DNA of 64,000 nucleotides, from positions 1 to 64,000 of the forward strand of contig JBILTR010000026.1 in NCBI GenBank assembly GCA_044371425.1, given 5' to 3'. The notes under the pieces are model-generated. The model was given only the letters and a program-made list of their open reading frames with translations. It was not told the origin of the DNA and did not search any database. Below, piece by piece: positions 11,601-18,819 of this stretch. The stretch is from JBEISR01 sp044371425. GTDB lineage: Bacteria; Planctomycetota; Planctomycetia; Pirellulales; Pirellulaceae. How positions within the stretch are numbered: the first letter of the stretch is position 1; every line of letters starts with the position of its first letter. Both the position numbers and the translations under genes were made by a program.

Positions 11601-12607
11601 GCGTCAGGAAACTGATCTGCATCGTAAAAGGCGACCCCCGTTCCGGAACCTTCAAAGAGCGGACCGCTGACGGGGGCCGTCGGTGGATGAAGGCTGTCTG
11701 ACCAATGACTGCTCCAAGGATGATTCCATCCAAAATGTCCGCCCGGTAGGATCGAGAAGACGCGATCTCCTTCGGTTTGATCGTTGTCGGTCCCGATCCC
11801 ATGGAATCCGGAATCGAATGCGATGTCCCATGGATTGCGAAAGCCTCGACAAACCACTTCCAGCTGCGAACCATCGGGCTGGCAGCGTAGAATTCCACCA
11901 TCCAATCCCCAGTCATCGGCCGGATCGTGGTAATTGCGACGGTACGTTTCGCGAGTGAACACCTCCGGATCGGGAATATCGGGAGTCCCATCCGGCGCGT
12001 CGACGCCCCACAACTCCCGAAACGCCTTCGGGGCAACGCGTCCTGGCTGCGTCAGCCCCTTCGAATTCCCTTTGCTCATGTAGACCCGACCATCAGGCCC
12101 CATCTGCAATCCATGCAGCCCATGCTCCAGGTTACCCAGGTCGGTATAAAGCCGCGTGTAGCGATCGGCAACATCATCGCCATCGAGATCTCGAAGGATC
12201 GTCAGATCGGGTGCGTTGGCGACCCACAGATCGTCCCCTACCCAAAGCAGCCCCTGGATCGCATTGAGCCCTTCGCCGAAAGCGTGGATACGGTCTGCCT
12301 TGCCATCACGATCCTCATCCAGCATTAGGACGACGCGATCGCCGTCGGTTTCCGGAGTCGGGTTGCGGTACTGCGGCCCCATGCCGATGAAGAGCCTTCC
12401 TCGACGATCGAATGCCATCGAACAAGGCTGCCTCACCAGCGGCTCACTGGCAACCAGCGTTACCTCGAACCCTTCGGGTACCGAAGGCAATAGTGAGCCA
12501 TCCGCGGCGGCATCGGTGAACTGTCCCCAGGAGAGGGACGCGGTCGAAGAAAGGCTGATCAACAGGATCGCGATGGCGAACCAAGGTGATTGGGCAACGT
12601 ACTTCAT
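8636..12607 (-). CDS. Secreted PVC-type dehydrogenase/HEAT/cytochrome c protein with C-terminal DUF6807-like domain
   Basis: 1323 aa. A signal peptide (about 5-28) leads into a glucose/sorbosone dehydrogenase-like beta-propeller (VPEGFEVTLVASEP, then Asp-rich DEDRDGKADR and DLDGDDVADR segments), a helical HEAT-like middle, and a cytochrome c domain with CGQCH (C888, C891, H892) and a candidate axial Met in AMPDFS (about 985). The C-terminal about 290 aa resemble the DUF6807/PmoA-like family: PHFANLSTPNGTQVTRNHPP, DHATMHPG, AFGDLSGEDFWRNR and YGVFVANPFG. The first three modules form a known planctomycete architecture; the DUF6807-like fusion is less usual. The start at 12607 is preferred (GAGGA upstream, clean signal peptide) over an in-frame upstream start at 12718. 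Confidence 0.85.
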   Translation of the reverse strand: MKYVAQSPWFAIAILLISLSSTASLSWGQFTDAAADGSLLPSVPEGFEVTLVASEPLVRQPCSMAFDRRGRLFIGMGPQYRNPTPETDGDRVVLMLDEDRDGKADRIHAFGEGLNAIQGLLWVGDDLWVANAPDLTILRDLDGDDVADRYTRLYTDLGNLEHGLHGLQMGPDGRVYMSKGNSKGLTQPGRVAPKAFRELWGVDAPDGTPDIPDPEVFTRETYRRNYHDPADDWGLDGGILRCQPDGSQLEVVCRGFRNPWDIAFDSGFHGIGTDNDQTEGDRVFSILPGGHFGWNHPWSSHWSDSLHPPTAPVSGPLFEGSGTGVAFYDADQFPDAYRRVFFVNDWLSKTTYLWRPDWDGALMRPAESGWQPFVVGGQSLFRPTDLEVGPDGALWILGWSRGYGVEWDDQGQMTNEGRIYRVAAKTTPSDYAADTQRIESERPVERWTLENCIAEFRSPLLVRRRDAQLALLQIGSSVIEPAIGLLQAGNLDECQETWLVWTLGQLELQDRRIDQVILDWATGNRPRPQLQNLQVQSIRILADRWLRRSQLVGKSEPPLPDALMQLLTSDQPRVRLEVVQAMRLCHQRQSVEKLKQAIAEERDPTVAYLQWQTLRSLLPESDLRSLLADPSPSLQQGALLALLETQSLSELEVQQVRDQRAGPTREIAQQWLDQLQGDTQPMIRGAAIASKKKGGGIDPVVGSASEPPAAAAVTGIASGRSVKIVPQGLVPGALVYSDRSYTIQKVPESLLGADLVQTPNDDDGSTGVDYLRLELHMPSQVTIAVDRRNASRPDWLLHGFEKSTESIEADHWAFDLYSRKWDAGSIQLGGNTQDGKAGGKGNYIVLIQPQVLAPQPSPATLDQTLEQITQGNAARGKALFLHPKGAGCGQCHRLQRNQKAAGPYLGDIARRSQLHHLVQSIIDPNAVITEGFQLQVIATEEGEVHSGVLVEESGLKVSLGLSNGSIIQIPKGSIQQRSQQARSAMPDFSKQLTIQHVTDLVAFLQTLREEREGSGPGIATGQRVVFPAGGTQEVKAQQVGSYRIERSDRVWRLHSGDREIGQFVLESSEIPRPHFANLSTPNGTQVTRNHPPVPGVDADDHATMHPGVWMAFGDLSGEDFWRNRARMRHDKVTEEPHEEDGVLRWGMQSSLIGKEGGSIGTVLHRIAIKEVPSAWAIEWEAAFQASEGRELVFGDQEEMGFGVRVATPITEKNGGRLVNSEGDQTASGTWGKAASWVDYSGAIEGKKVGVTVAAHRFNFRPSWWHNRDYGVFVANPFGRSAMKQGEVSAVRVAAGESLTLRFLTMLHEGDDYQPETAIGKVWK

Positions 12608-13206
12608 CGAGCGATCCTCGTAGGCCACTATCGCATCCGATCGCGTCGCGAATTTTCTACGCTTGGAATTCGCTCCCCGTTCTCGTCTTATCGTGAAGCC
12701 GCCACAGAGCGATGGCAAGCAGAAGGGAACCGATCGACGATCGATTTTTCAGCATTTCTTAGCGGTACGGCGCAAAACGAGCAATCTCCAGCCACCAGAG
12801 GGCTATTGCCCCTCTCCGCGAGAAAGTCCCTGTCTTACTCGTGCTCGTGCTCGTGCTCGTGCTCGAAAAAAACCAATCGCACTACAACGCTTGGTTCTGG
12901 TGTGTTCGCGGGCTGGTCGATTGGACTGGAAAATCTTGATTCCAATAACGCTGAGCCGCAACTCGAACTCTCATCCTCCCATCGCCCGGCTCACACACCC
13001 TACAAGCCGATCGCTCGCACACCCTCTCTCCGTGCCCTTGGCGCCTCCGTGAGCAACCCTCAGCATCCGTGTGGGTCTGATTGCGCACGCGCGGCAGGTT
13101 GCAATCCGGCCACGACTGCAGAGAGGGAGCGGGCATCCCTGCCCTTGGTGTCGCATCCATGCGACTCTCCCAATCCGCGTGTTCGCCAGTCAGATTTTTG
13201 GGTCGA
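12608..13206. other. Intergenic region with repeats, no gene seen
   Basis: Lies between two minus-strand genes. It contains the CTCGTG hexanucleotide array (12838-12865) and a single CTCCGTGCC...CGCCTCCGTGAG repeat arm (about 13024-13054), related to the clusters at 15.4 and 27.9 kb. No supported coding frame. Confidence 0.6.
12838..12865. repeat. Hexanucleotide microsatellite (CTCGTG)n
   Basis: About 4.7 uninterrupted copies of CTCGTG, followed directly by a run of A. It lies in non-coding DNA and could vary in length by slippage. Confidence 0.9.
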
Positions 13207-13956
13207 TCAGCCAACCAGTCGCAATGGTTGAGCTTGGCAACGGACCACCCCTTCGACAAACTCTTCGAAGATCCGCACATCCAGCGCGCTGGCGGCAGGG
13301 GATTCTGGATGGAACTGCACACCGATGCACATCCAGTCTTCCATCTCGCTTTCAAACGCTTCGATAACGCCATCCTGGCAGCGTGCGGTGACGCGAAGTC
13401 CCGGAGCCAACTGGTCGATCGCCATGTGGTGGCGGCTGGTGACGCGGATCTCCCCTTCGCCATAGACGCGACCGACGATCGAATCGGATTCCACCACCAG
13501 CGAGTGACGATGGTTCGGATCGTTGATATCGCGGTGCTGAATCGCTTCCGGCAGATCGATCGGCAGATGGAAGAAGAGGTTGCCACCCAGATGCACATTG
13601 ATTAGTTGGTGACCGGTCCCGATACCGAAGACAGGCAGGCGGCGTTGAGCGATCGAGGCGATCAGCTTGCGATCAAAGGCTTCGCGTCGAGCGTCCATGG
13701 GACGAACGGAGCTATGGAGCATGTAGCCATCGTTTCGGGGATCCAGGTCGGCACCGCCGATGAGGACGAATCCTTGCAGCATGTCGAGCACATCCGACAG
13801 GTCCTGATCATCTTCCATCGGAGGAACCACGACAGGGATCCCTCCGGCGGCTAGAATGTTGTCGTAGTAGCCAGCCGCCAGATAGCTGTAGGCGGGGACA
13901 CCCTGGTGCGTGTTGCGATAATCTGCGTTGATCCCGATCAATGGCTTGCGCTGCAT
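13207..13956 (-). CDS. Class I glutamine-amidotransferase-like protein, peptidase C26 family, nucleophile missing
   Basis: 249 aa, the usual length of gamma-glutamyl-gamma-aminobutyrate hydrolases (PuuD type). The fold is clear from IGINADYR at the start, VLIGGADLDP (about 64-73), the nucleophile elbow PVFGIGTGHQLINVHLGG and the catalytic-triad segment VQFHPESP (H216, E218). In active members the elbow reads GICxG; here the cysteine position is Gly113 (G-I-G-T-G). The nucleotides give GGT ATC GGG ACC GGT, so this is not a reading error of mine. It is probably a non-hydrolytic or differently acting homologue. It is transcribed alone and divergently from the thiolase gene. Confidence 0.85.
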   Translation of the reverse strand: MQRKPLIGINADYRNTHQGVPAYSYLAAGYYDNILAAGGIPVVVPPMEDDQDLSDVLDMLQGFVLIGGADLDPRNDGYMLHSSVRPMDARREAFDRKLIASIAQRRLPVFGIGTGHQLINVHLGGNLFFHLPIDLPEAIQHRDINDPNHRHSLVVESDSIVGRVYGEGEIRVTSRHHMAIDQLAPGLRVTARCQDGVIEAFESEMEDWMCIGVQFHPESPAASALDVRIFEEFVEGVVRCQAQPLRLVG

Positions 13957-14312
13957 CCTCTATACCCTCCTGAAGAGAAACGTGAATCCAAATCCTTTGG
14001 AAGTGACGTCTGCAGAGGCACTGTTCAGGCGATGCCGGCCAAACGGGGCAGATCGTGTGGGGCTTCCTGGCCTCCGACCGAACTGCATCGAAAAGACGAG
14101 TCGACTTCGTGCGTTCCCTGCTCGATCCCACCTGCGTCCAGTCACCCGCGGTCGCAACCCTGCGACCGCATCCATGTGACGGGCAAGAAAGTAAGCTGTA
14201 CCGCCTGGGAGGGCAAACAGGGGGGCGTATTTAGGGGCTGCGGGATTTGCTGTCACTGCATTCAGTGCTAGCATTTGCGAGGTTCCATGGAGGCTGATTG
14301 AAGGAGGCGGGG
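13957..14312. promoter_or_regulatory. Divergent intergenic region between the C26-like gene and the thiolase gene
   Basis: About 356 bp separating two genes that point away from each other, so both promoters should be here. I cannot pick a convincing -35/-10 pair. The right end carries an AAGGAGG ribosome binding site (14301-14307) for the thiolase. Confidence 0.4.
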
Positions 14313-15404
14313 ATGAGATTTCGCCGTGCAAGGCTGGCTGGGGTAGGTTTCTGCATCCCTCCGGAGGTGCTTTCTTCAGGGGAAATCGAGCAAAAGCTGA
14401 GGGAAGTCTATGGTCGGCTGCGGTTGCCCGAGGGCCGATTGGAGGGGATGAGCGGCGTTCGGGAGCGGCGTTTGTGGCCCCGGGGCACACGAATCTCCGA
14501 TCCCAGCATCCGCAGCGCTCAGTACGCTCTGCAGGCAGCTGGGCTGTCCGCCAGTCAAATCGACTGCCTTTTTCATGCCAGCGTCTGCCGGGAATTCCTG
14601 GAACCAGCCACCGCATGCCGGGTCCACCACGAACTGGCCCTGCCGGCCCGCAGCATCGCCTGCGATCTCTCCAACGCCTGCCTAGGGCTGCTCAACGGCG
14701 CCCTCCAGATCGCGATGGGGATCGAATGCGGGTGGTGGAAAAGCGGCTTGGTGGTCGGCACCGAAGATGCCCGGGGACTGATTGAAACGACGCTGCAACA
14801 CCTTTCGACCGACTCCAGCCTCACACGCCAATCGATCAAGCCAGCCTTTGCGTCGCTGACGATCGGATCGGGCAGCTGTGCTTGGCTGATCGCCGATGAA
14901 TCGCTGGCACCCGATGGGCGGCCGATCGAGCAATTGGCTGCCAGGGCACACACCCAATACAACGCCCTGTGCCTCAGCGATCAGGACCGCGCCGGTTCCG
15001 CCATGCAACCGCTCATGGAAACCGACTCCGAACAACTTTTGGCCGCAGGGATTGAGACAGGCAAGGCAGCCTTCGAGGATCTCATCGCTGACTCCGGCAT
15101 CGCGCGCGACCGAATCGATCGCACCGTCTGCCATCAAGTCGGCTCCGCGCACCGCCGCTTGATTTTGGAAGCCCTCCAACTGCCGCTCGATCGCGACTTT
15201 GCCACCTTCCCCTGGCTTGGCAACACCGGCTCGGTCGCGCTCCCCACCGCCCTTGGACTTGGGATCGTGCATCAAGCGATCCAGCCGGCTCACAGCCTGG
15301 CGCTCTTGGGAATCGGATCGGGGATCAATTCGATCATGATGCTTCTTGGTCCCGGCACCACTCCCTCCATCGGCGATCCGCTCGACCTCCCCCCGCTCAC
15401 CTGA
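14313..15404 (+). CDS. 3-oxoacyl-ACP synthase III/OleA-like thiolase
   Basis: 363 aa, thiolase superfamily, FabH/OleA branch: condenses acyl-thioesters. The catalytic triad is visible as NACLGLLNG (Cys123), VCHQVGSAH (His274) and LGNTGSVALP (Asn304). The segment REFLEPATA (94-102) before the active site resembles the glutamate-bearing region of OleA. FabH normally shows GACAGF at the cysteine, so the NACLGLLNG form favours OleA-like head-to-head condensation, though none of oleB, oleC or oleD is adjacent. The ATG at 14313 follows an AAGGAGG ribosome binding site; the TTG at 14298 does not. Confidence 0.85.
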   Translation: MRFRRARLAGVGFCIPPEVLSSGEIEQKLREVYGRLRLPEGRLEGMSGVRERRLWPRGTRISDPSIRSAQYALQAAGLSASQIDCLFHASVCREFLEPATACRVHHELALPARSIACDLSNACLGLLNGALQIAMGIECGWWKSGLVVGTEDARGLIETTLQHLSTDSSLTRQSIKPAFASLTIGSGSCAWLIADESLAPDGRPIEQLAARAHTQYNALCLSDQDRAGSAMQPLMETDSEQLLAAGIETGKAAFEDLIADSGIARDRIDRTVCHQVGSAHRRLILEALQLPLDRDFATFPWLGNTGSVALPTALGLGIVHQAIQPAHSLALLGIGSGINSIMMLLGPGTTPSIGDPLDLPPLT

Positions 15405-15422
15405 CCCTCAACTTCTCTGGCC

Positions 15423-15634
15423 TCTCCGTGCCCTCTGCGCCTCCGTGAGTTACCCTCGGGCGGCATGCAAAAATATCTCTCACAGAGACACGGGGATCAC
15501 GGAGGGAAGAGAAGGCAAAAGCCTCCCTCTCTCTCCGTGCCCTCTGCGGCTCCGTGAGTCACCCTCGAGCGGCATGCAAAAAAATCTCTCACAAAGGCAC
15601 GGGGATCACGGAGGCAAGAGAAGGCAAAAGCCCC
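15423..15634. repeat. Two tandem copies of a 109-bp CTCCGTG element with self-complementary arms
   Basis: TCTCCGTGCCCTCTGCG starts at 15423 and, with one difference, at 15532. Each copy has a left arm (CTCCGTGCC...CTCCGTGAG), a spacer with CGGCATGCAAAAA, and a right arm (CTCACA...CACGGGGATCACGGAGG) that is the near-complement of the left, so each can form a long imperfect hairpin. Related arms lie at 13024-13054, 15898-15936, 27889-27995 and 28071-28096. Confidence 0.85.
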
Positions 15635-15761
15635 CATGCGGATTCCACACAGGCGGGACGCCCGTGCCACGAAGGCAGTTTCTGTGCTAGGCCCTCTGGG
15701 CATGGAATCAGATGGGTTGAAGCATCGATGGACCAAACCACAACATGTTTACCCGCATGAC

Positions 15762-15936
15762 CAGCCCCGGAGGGGCGGCATTACTTTTGCCGGGGCCGAC
15801 AGGCCCCGGAACGGAAGGAGGAAAGGTATTCCATCCTCTTCCACCGGTGGCGGTCGCCACCGGCAGTCACTGTGTCGGCCCTCCGGGCCTGCAAGAAAGC
15901 CTCCCTCTCTCTCCGTGCCCTCTGCGCCTCCGTGAG
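15762..15936. repeat. Palindromic repeat CCGGGGCC/GGCCCCGG and a partial CTCCGTG arm
   Basis: CCGGGGCC (15790-15797) pairs perfectly with GGCCCCGG (15802-15809) around GACA, next to GCCCCGGAGGGGCGGC (about 15764-15779). At 15898-15936 a further left arm of the CTCCGTG element follows. Together with 15405-15761 this is a non-coding repeat cluster about 540 bp long. Confidence 0.75.
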
Positions 15937-15943
15937 CGATCGA

Positions 15944-17248
15944 TCATCGGCGCGGTTCACCAAGCTTCAGTCGCTCCTCCCATCGCGCAAGCGACTGGAT
16001 CGCGTGGTTGCGGTCGACAATCGAGGGAACCATGCCAGTCAGCTTGGCGTACTGATACGACGCTAACACCCGAATCTCCAGCTGCTCGTGCACCAACGCA
16101 TCCAGCAGCCACCGCCGCCAAATCGGATCGGAACCCGCCTGCGGCACTCCCTGCCAAAGAAGCTTCAGCACCGGCTGCCAGTTGTCAGGTCGCTGCGCAA
16201 TCTCCAACTCCAACCGCTCCCGCCATGCCAACTCCTCCCGACATCGATGGCTGACCCAGTCGATCCACCCATGCCAAGAGTCGGCATGATGCGGATCGCC
16301 AAGCAAATTGTTCACTCCGACCACCAACGAAAGATCCCCCGCTTCCAATCTCTGATCCGCCTCCCACGAAGCCTCTCTAGCACCGGCAATAACGAGTTCG
16401 GCCTTCGCTCCCAGCTCCGCCCCCGTCACCGTCTTGCGCTGTAGGTCGGATTGAGCAACTTCCCAGGATGCAGATACCACCGAACGATCCTGCCGCATGG
16501 TGGCCGCCACGTCTGGTTCCTTCGCCGTCATCGGCGGGCCATCTGCGAGCGGTGCTGCCTGGCGAGTTGGCGCCGCGACTGCCATGTCTTCAAGCACCGG
16601 TGCGGATCGAATTGGAAGAGGCGGGGTTCCGAGTGAAAGTACCAACCATGCAACGGCCGCAGGAACGATCAACCCTGCCAGTATCCAGTAGCGGCGAGAA
16701 GAAAATGTTTCCGATGTAGCCAAGGCTACACTTCGGTCGGACCTGACATGATCCAGCCGATTCGAGTCATCCGGGGTGACCGCAGCAACGGGGATATCGA
16801 GTTCCTCCACCCCTTTCGCCCCATCCCGACATCTACCATCCAAGCCGATTGCCAACACGCGCTGGATGCGGTCCGACGAAAGCCCGTGAGGTCGAGTCAT
16901 TTCCGAGGCAAGGGGAGCCAGCGCCAGCAGTTCGTCCAGCACCTGGTCGCTTTCGATCGCCAGCCGCTCGAACGCCTGCGCCTGATCGGCGGGCAATTGA
17001 CGCTGCAGATACCCAGCCACCGACGCCGGATCGATCCCCAGTCCGGTCCCCGACAGAGGCGGGGTGCGAGGTGTCGACGATTGGCGCAGCTTCCCGAGGT
17101 GTTCGTAGAGCGACCTGGCAGCCGAGTGCTGCTGCAACTGATCGTCCAGCCTCGCCTGCTGCTGCGGATTGAGCAATCCGCATTGGCCGGCAATCAAGGT
17201 GCGCAAGGTGACCCGCATCCATTCGCTCGCTTGCAGCATTCCAGCCAT
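15944..17248 (-). CDS. Unknown single-pass membrane protein with anti-sigma-like topology
   Basis: I do not recognise this 434-aa protein. The N-terminal half is cytoplasmic in character and contains segments such as LNPQQQARLDDQLQQH and VAGYLQRQLPADQ that resemble the helical N-termini of anti-sigma factors, but without a zinc motif. One clear membrane segment follows at about 187-206 (YWILAGLIVPAAVAWLVLSL), then an Ala/Pro-rich linker and a helical C-terminal domain. It lies downstream of trxB on the same strand but is separated by two palindromes. An envelope sensor role is only a guess. Confidence 0.6.
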   Translation of the reverse strand: MAGMLQASEWMRVTLRTLIAGQCGLLNPQQQARLDDQLQQHSAARSLYEHLGKLRQSSTPRTPPLSGTGLGIDPASVAGYLQRQLPADQAQAFERLAIESDQVLDELLALAPLASEMTRPHGLSSDRIQRVLAIGLDGRCRDGAKGVEELDIPVAAVTPDDSNRLDHVRSDRSVALATSETFSSRRYWILAGLIVPAAVAWLVLSLGTPPLPIRSAPVLEDMAVAAPTRQAAPLADGPPMTAKEPDVAATMRQDRSVVSASWEVAQSDLQRKTVTGAELGAKAELVIAGAREASWEADQRLEAGDLSLVVGVNNLLGDPHHADSWHGWIDWVSHRCREELAWRERLELEIAQRPDNWQPVLKLLWQGVPQAGSDPIWRRWLLDALVHEQLEIRVLASYQYAKLTGMVPSIVDRNHAIQSLARWEERLKLGEPRR

Positions 17249-17274
17249 TCAGGCCACGGCCCGCGCGAACGCCG

Positions 17275-17346
17275 CCGGGCATCGAATGCCCGGACGGTAG
17301 GAAATAGAAGGAGGAATGTCCAGGGCGATTCCGTCAGAACGCCCTG
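17275..17346. terminator. Two palindromes between trxB and the unknown membrane-protein gene
   Basis: CCGGGCAT (17275-17282) pairs with ATGCCCGG (17286-17293) around CGA. CAGGGCG (17321-17327) pairs with CGCCCTG (17340-17346) around 12 bases. Neither has a T run, so they may be REP-like elements or factor-dependent terminators rather than classical ones. Confidence 0.5.
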
Positions 17347-17361
17347 CCTTTCCCCCGCACC

Positions 17362-18420
17362 TTAAATGATCCCGTGATGGCTCAAATACCGCTCGGCATC
17401 CAAAGCCGCCATGCACCCGGTGCCCGACGAGGTGATCGCCTGACGATAGTAATCGTCCGACACATCTCCCGCGGAAAAGACCCCCTCGACACTGGTCTCC
17501 GTTCGGAACGGCTTGATCCAGCGAATGTATCCCTTATCCGTTAGCTCCAGCTGCCCGTCCAAGAAGGCGGTGTTCGGGGTGTGGCCGATCGCAAGGAACA
17601 ACCCTCCTGCCTCCAGCTCCGAAACTTCCTTCGTCTGGTTGTTGATGACGCGAACGCCGGTGAGCCCCTTTTGGTCGTCTCCCAGCACTTCCTGCAGCTC
17701 GGTGTTCCAGCAGACCTCGATCTTCGGATTGTCCTTGACGCGCTGCTGCATGATCTTCGAAGCGCGGAGTTCGTTTCGGCGCACCAGCAAGGAAACCTTC
17801 GACGCATATTTCGAAAGGTAGGTCGCTTCTTCGATCGCCGAATCACCACCGCCGACCACGATCAGCGGTCGTTTACGGAACCGAGGCAACGCTCCGTCGC
17901 AAACCGCGCACGCACTGACACCGCGATTTTTGAATGCCTCTTCGCTGGGAAGGCCGAGGTAATTCGCCCGTGCCCCGGTTGCGATGATGACGGTGTGGGT
18001 TTGATGCACACCACTTTCCAGTGTCTCAATCCGGAACGGCTTCTTGCTGAAATCGACTTTCACGACATCGTCGGTGACGATCCGCGTCCCGAAGTTCTTC
18101 GCCTGCTGGCGCATCAGCTCCATCAGCTCCGGTCCCGTCACCGCATGAGCGTGCTCTTCGATCGGCGGCATCATCGTCACCCGGTCCGGGTCGATCGCCG
18201 ACTCCAGAAACTCCTTTAGCTTGCCCGACGGGTAACCGGCGTAGTTTTCCACTTCGGTAGTCTGAGCCAACTGGCCCAGAGGCAGGGTGCCCTTGAGTCG
18301 ATTTTCTTCGGTGAGCGCCCCTTCGAACAGAAGAGGCTTCAAGTTCGCTCGCGCCGCATAAATTGCGGCCGACCAACCAGCAGGCCCGCTACCGATAATG
18401 ATGCAGTTTTCTACTGTCAT
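17362..18420 (-). CDS. trxB: Thioredoxin reductase (NADPH)
   Basis: 352-aa flavoprotein that passes electrons from NADPH to thioredoxin in the cytoplasm. FAD-binding GSGPAG (11-15 region), the redox-active CAVCDG (C171 and C174), the NADPH-binding VVGGGDSAIEEA (about 188-199) and the C-terminal FAD motif GVFSAGDVSD are all present. It is about 30 residues longer than the E. coli enzyme, mostly from an insertion around residues 65-95. AAAGGG lies just upstream of the ATG. Confidence 0.95.
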   Translation of the reverse strand: MTVENCIIIGSGPAGWSAAIYAARANLKPLLFEGALTEENRLKGTLPLGQLAQTTEVENYAGYPSGKLKEFLESAIDPDRVTMMPPIEEHAHAVTGPELMELMRQQAKNFGTRIVTDDVVKVDFSKKPFRIETLESGVHQTHTVIIATGARANYLGLPSEEAFKNRGVSACAVCDGALPRFRKRPLIVVGGGDSAIEEATYLSKYASKVSLLVRRNELRASKIMQQRVKDNPKIEVCWNTELQEVLGDDQKGLTGVRVINNQTKEVSELEAGGLFLAIGHTPNTAFLDGQLELTDKGYIRWIKPFRTETSVEGVFSAGDVSDDYYRQAITSSGTGCMAALDAERYLSHHGII

Positions 18421-18819
18421 TTCGACCCTTTACCTCGATCCATGGACTGAGAACTTCAGGAATCCAAATCCTGCTGAAGCACAAGCACTAGAGCGTACCC
18501 AAAGGGCGTCGGGAAGGAAAGAGAGCGACCGAGCCGGCGGGATGTCCGGAACGCGCCAGTTCTCACCGTCGCAGACGATCTGCCTGCCCGCGTTCGCAAT
18601 CGTTGCCTCCGATCCGTTATGATGGGGACTTGGCAAGTCCGGATCGATCGCATTCCGGACCTGAATGAAGCTCACCTTAGCCTCCAGATCCTTCCCCAGA
18701 TCGCTCACCGATGCATACGCTGCGACTCCAGGTCACCTATCCACGGCTACCTGATGATCGCACCAAGGTGTCCCGACCAATTGGGGAAATGGCCTAATCG
18801 ACTGGATGGGAATTGCAGC
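18421..18819. promoter_or_regulatory. Divergent intergenic region between trxB and the export operon
   Basis: About 400 bp with genes leaving in both directions. The frame of the downstream gene stays open back to 18619, so part of this could be coding, but no ribosome binding site supports the earlier starts. No specific promoter can be named. Confidence 0.4.

Noticed and set aside
15423..15936. CRISPR array
   Set aside because: Only two to three copies, 109-bp period, imperfect arms and no cas gene; it is an interspersed hairpin repeat.
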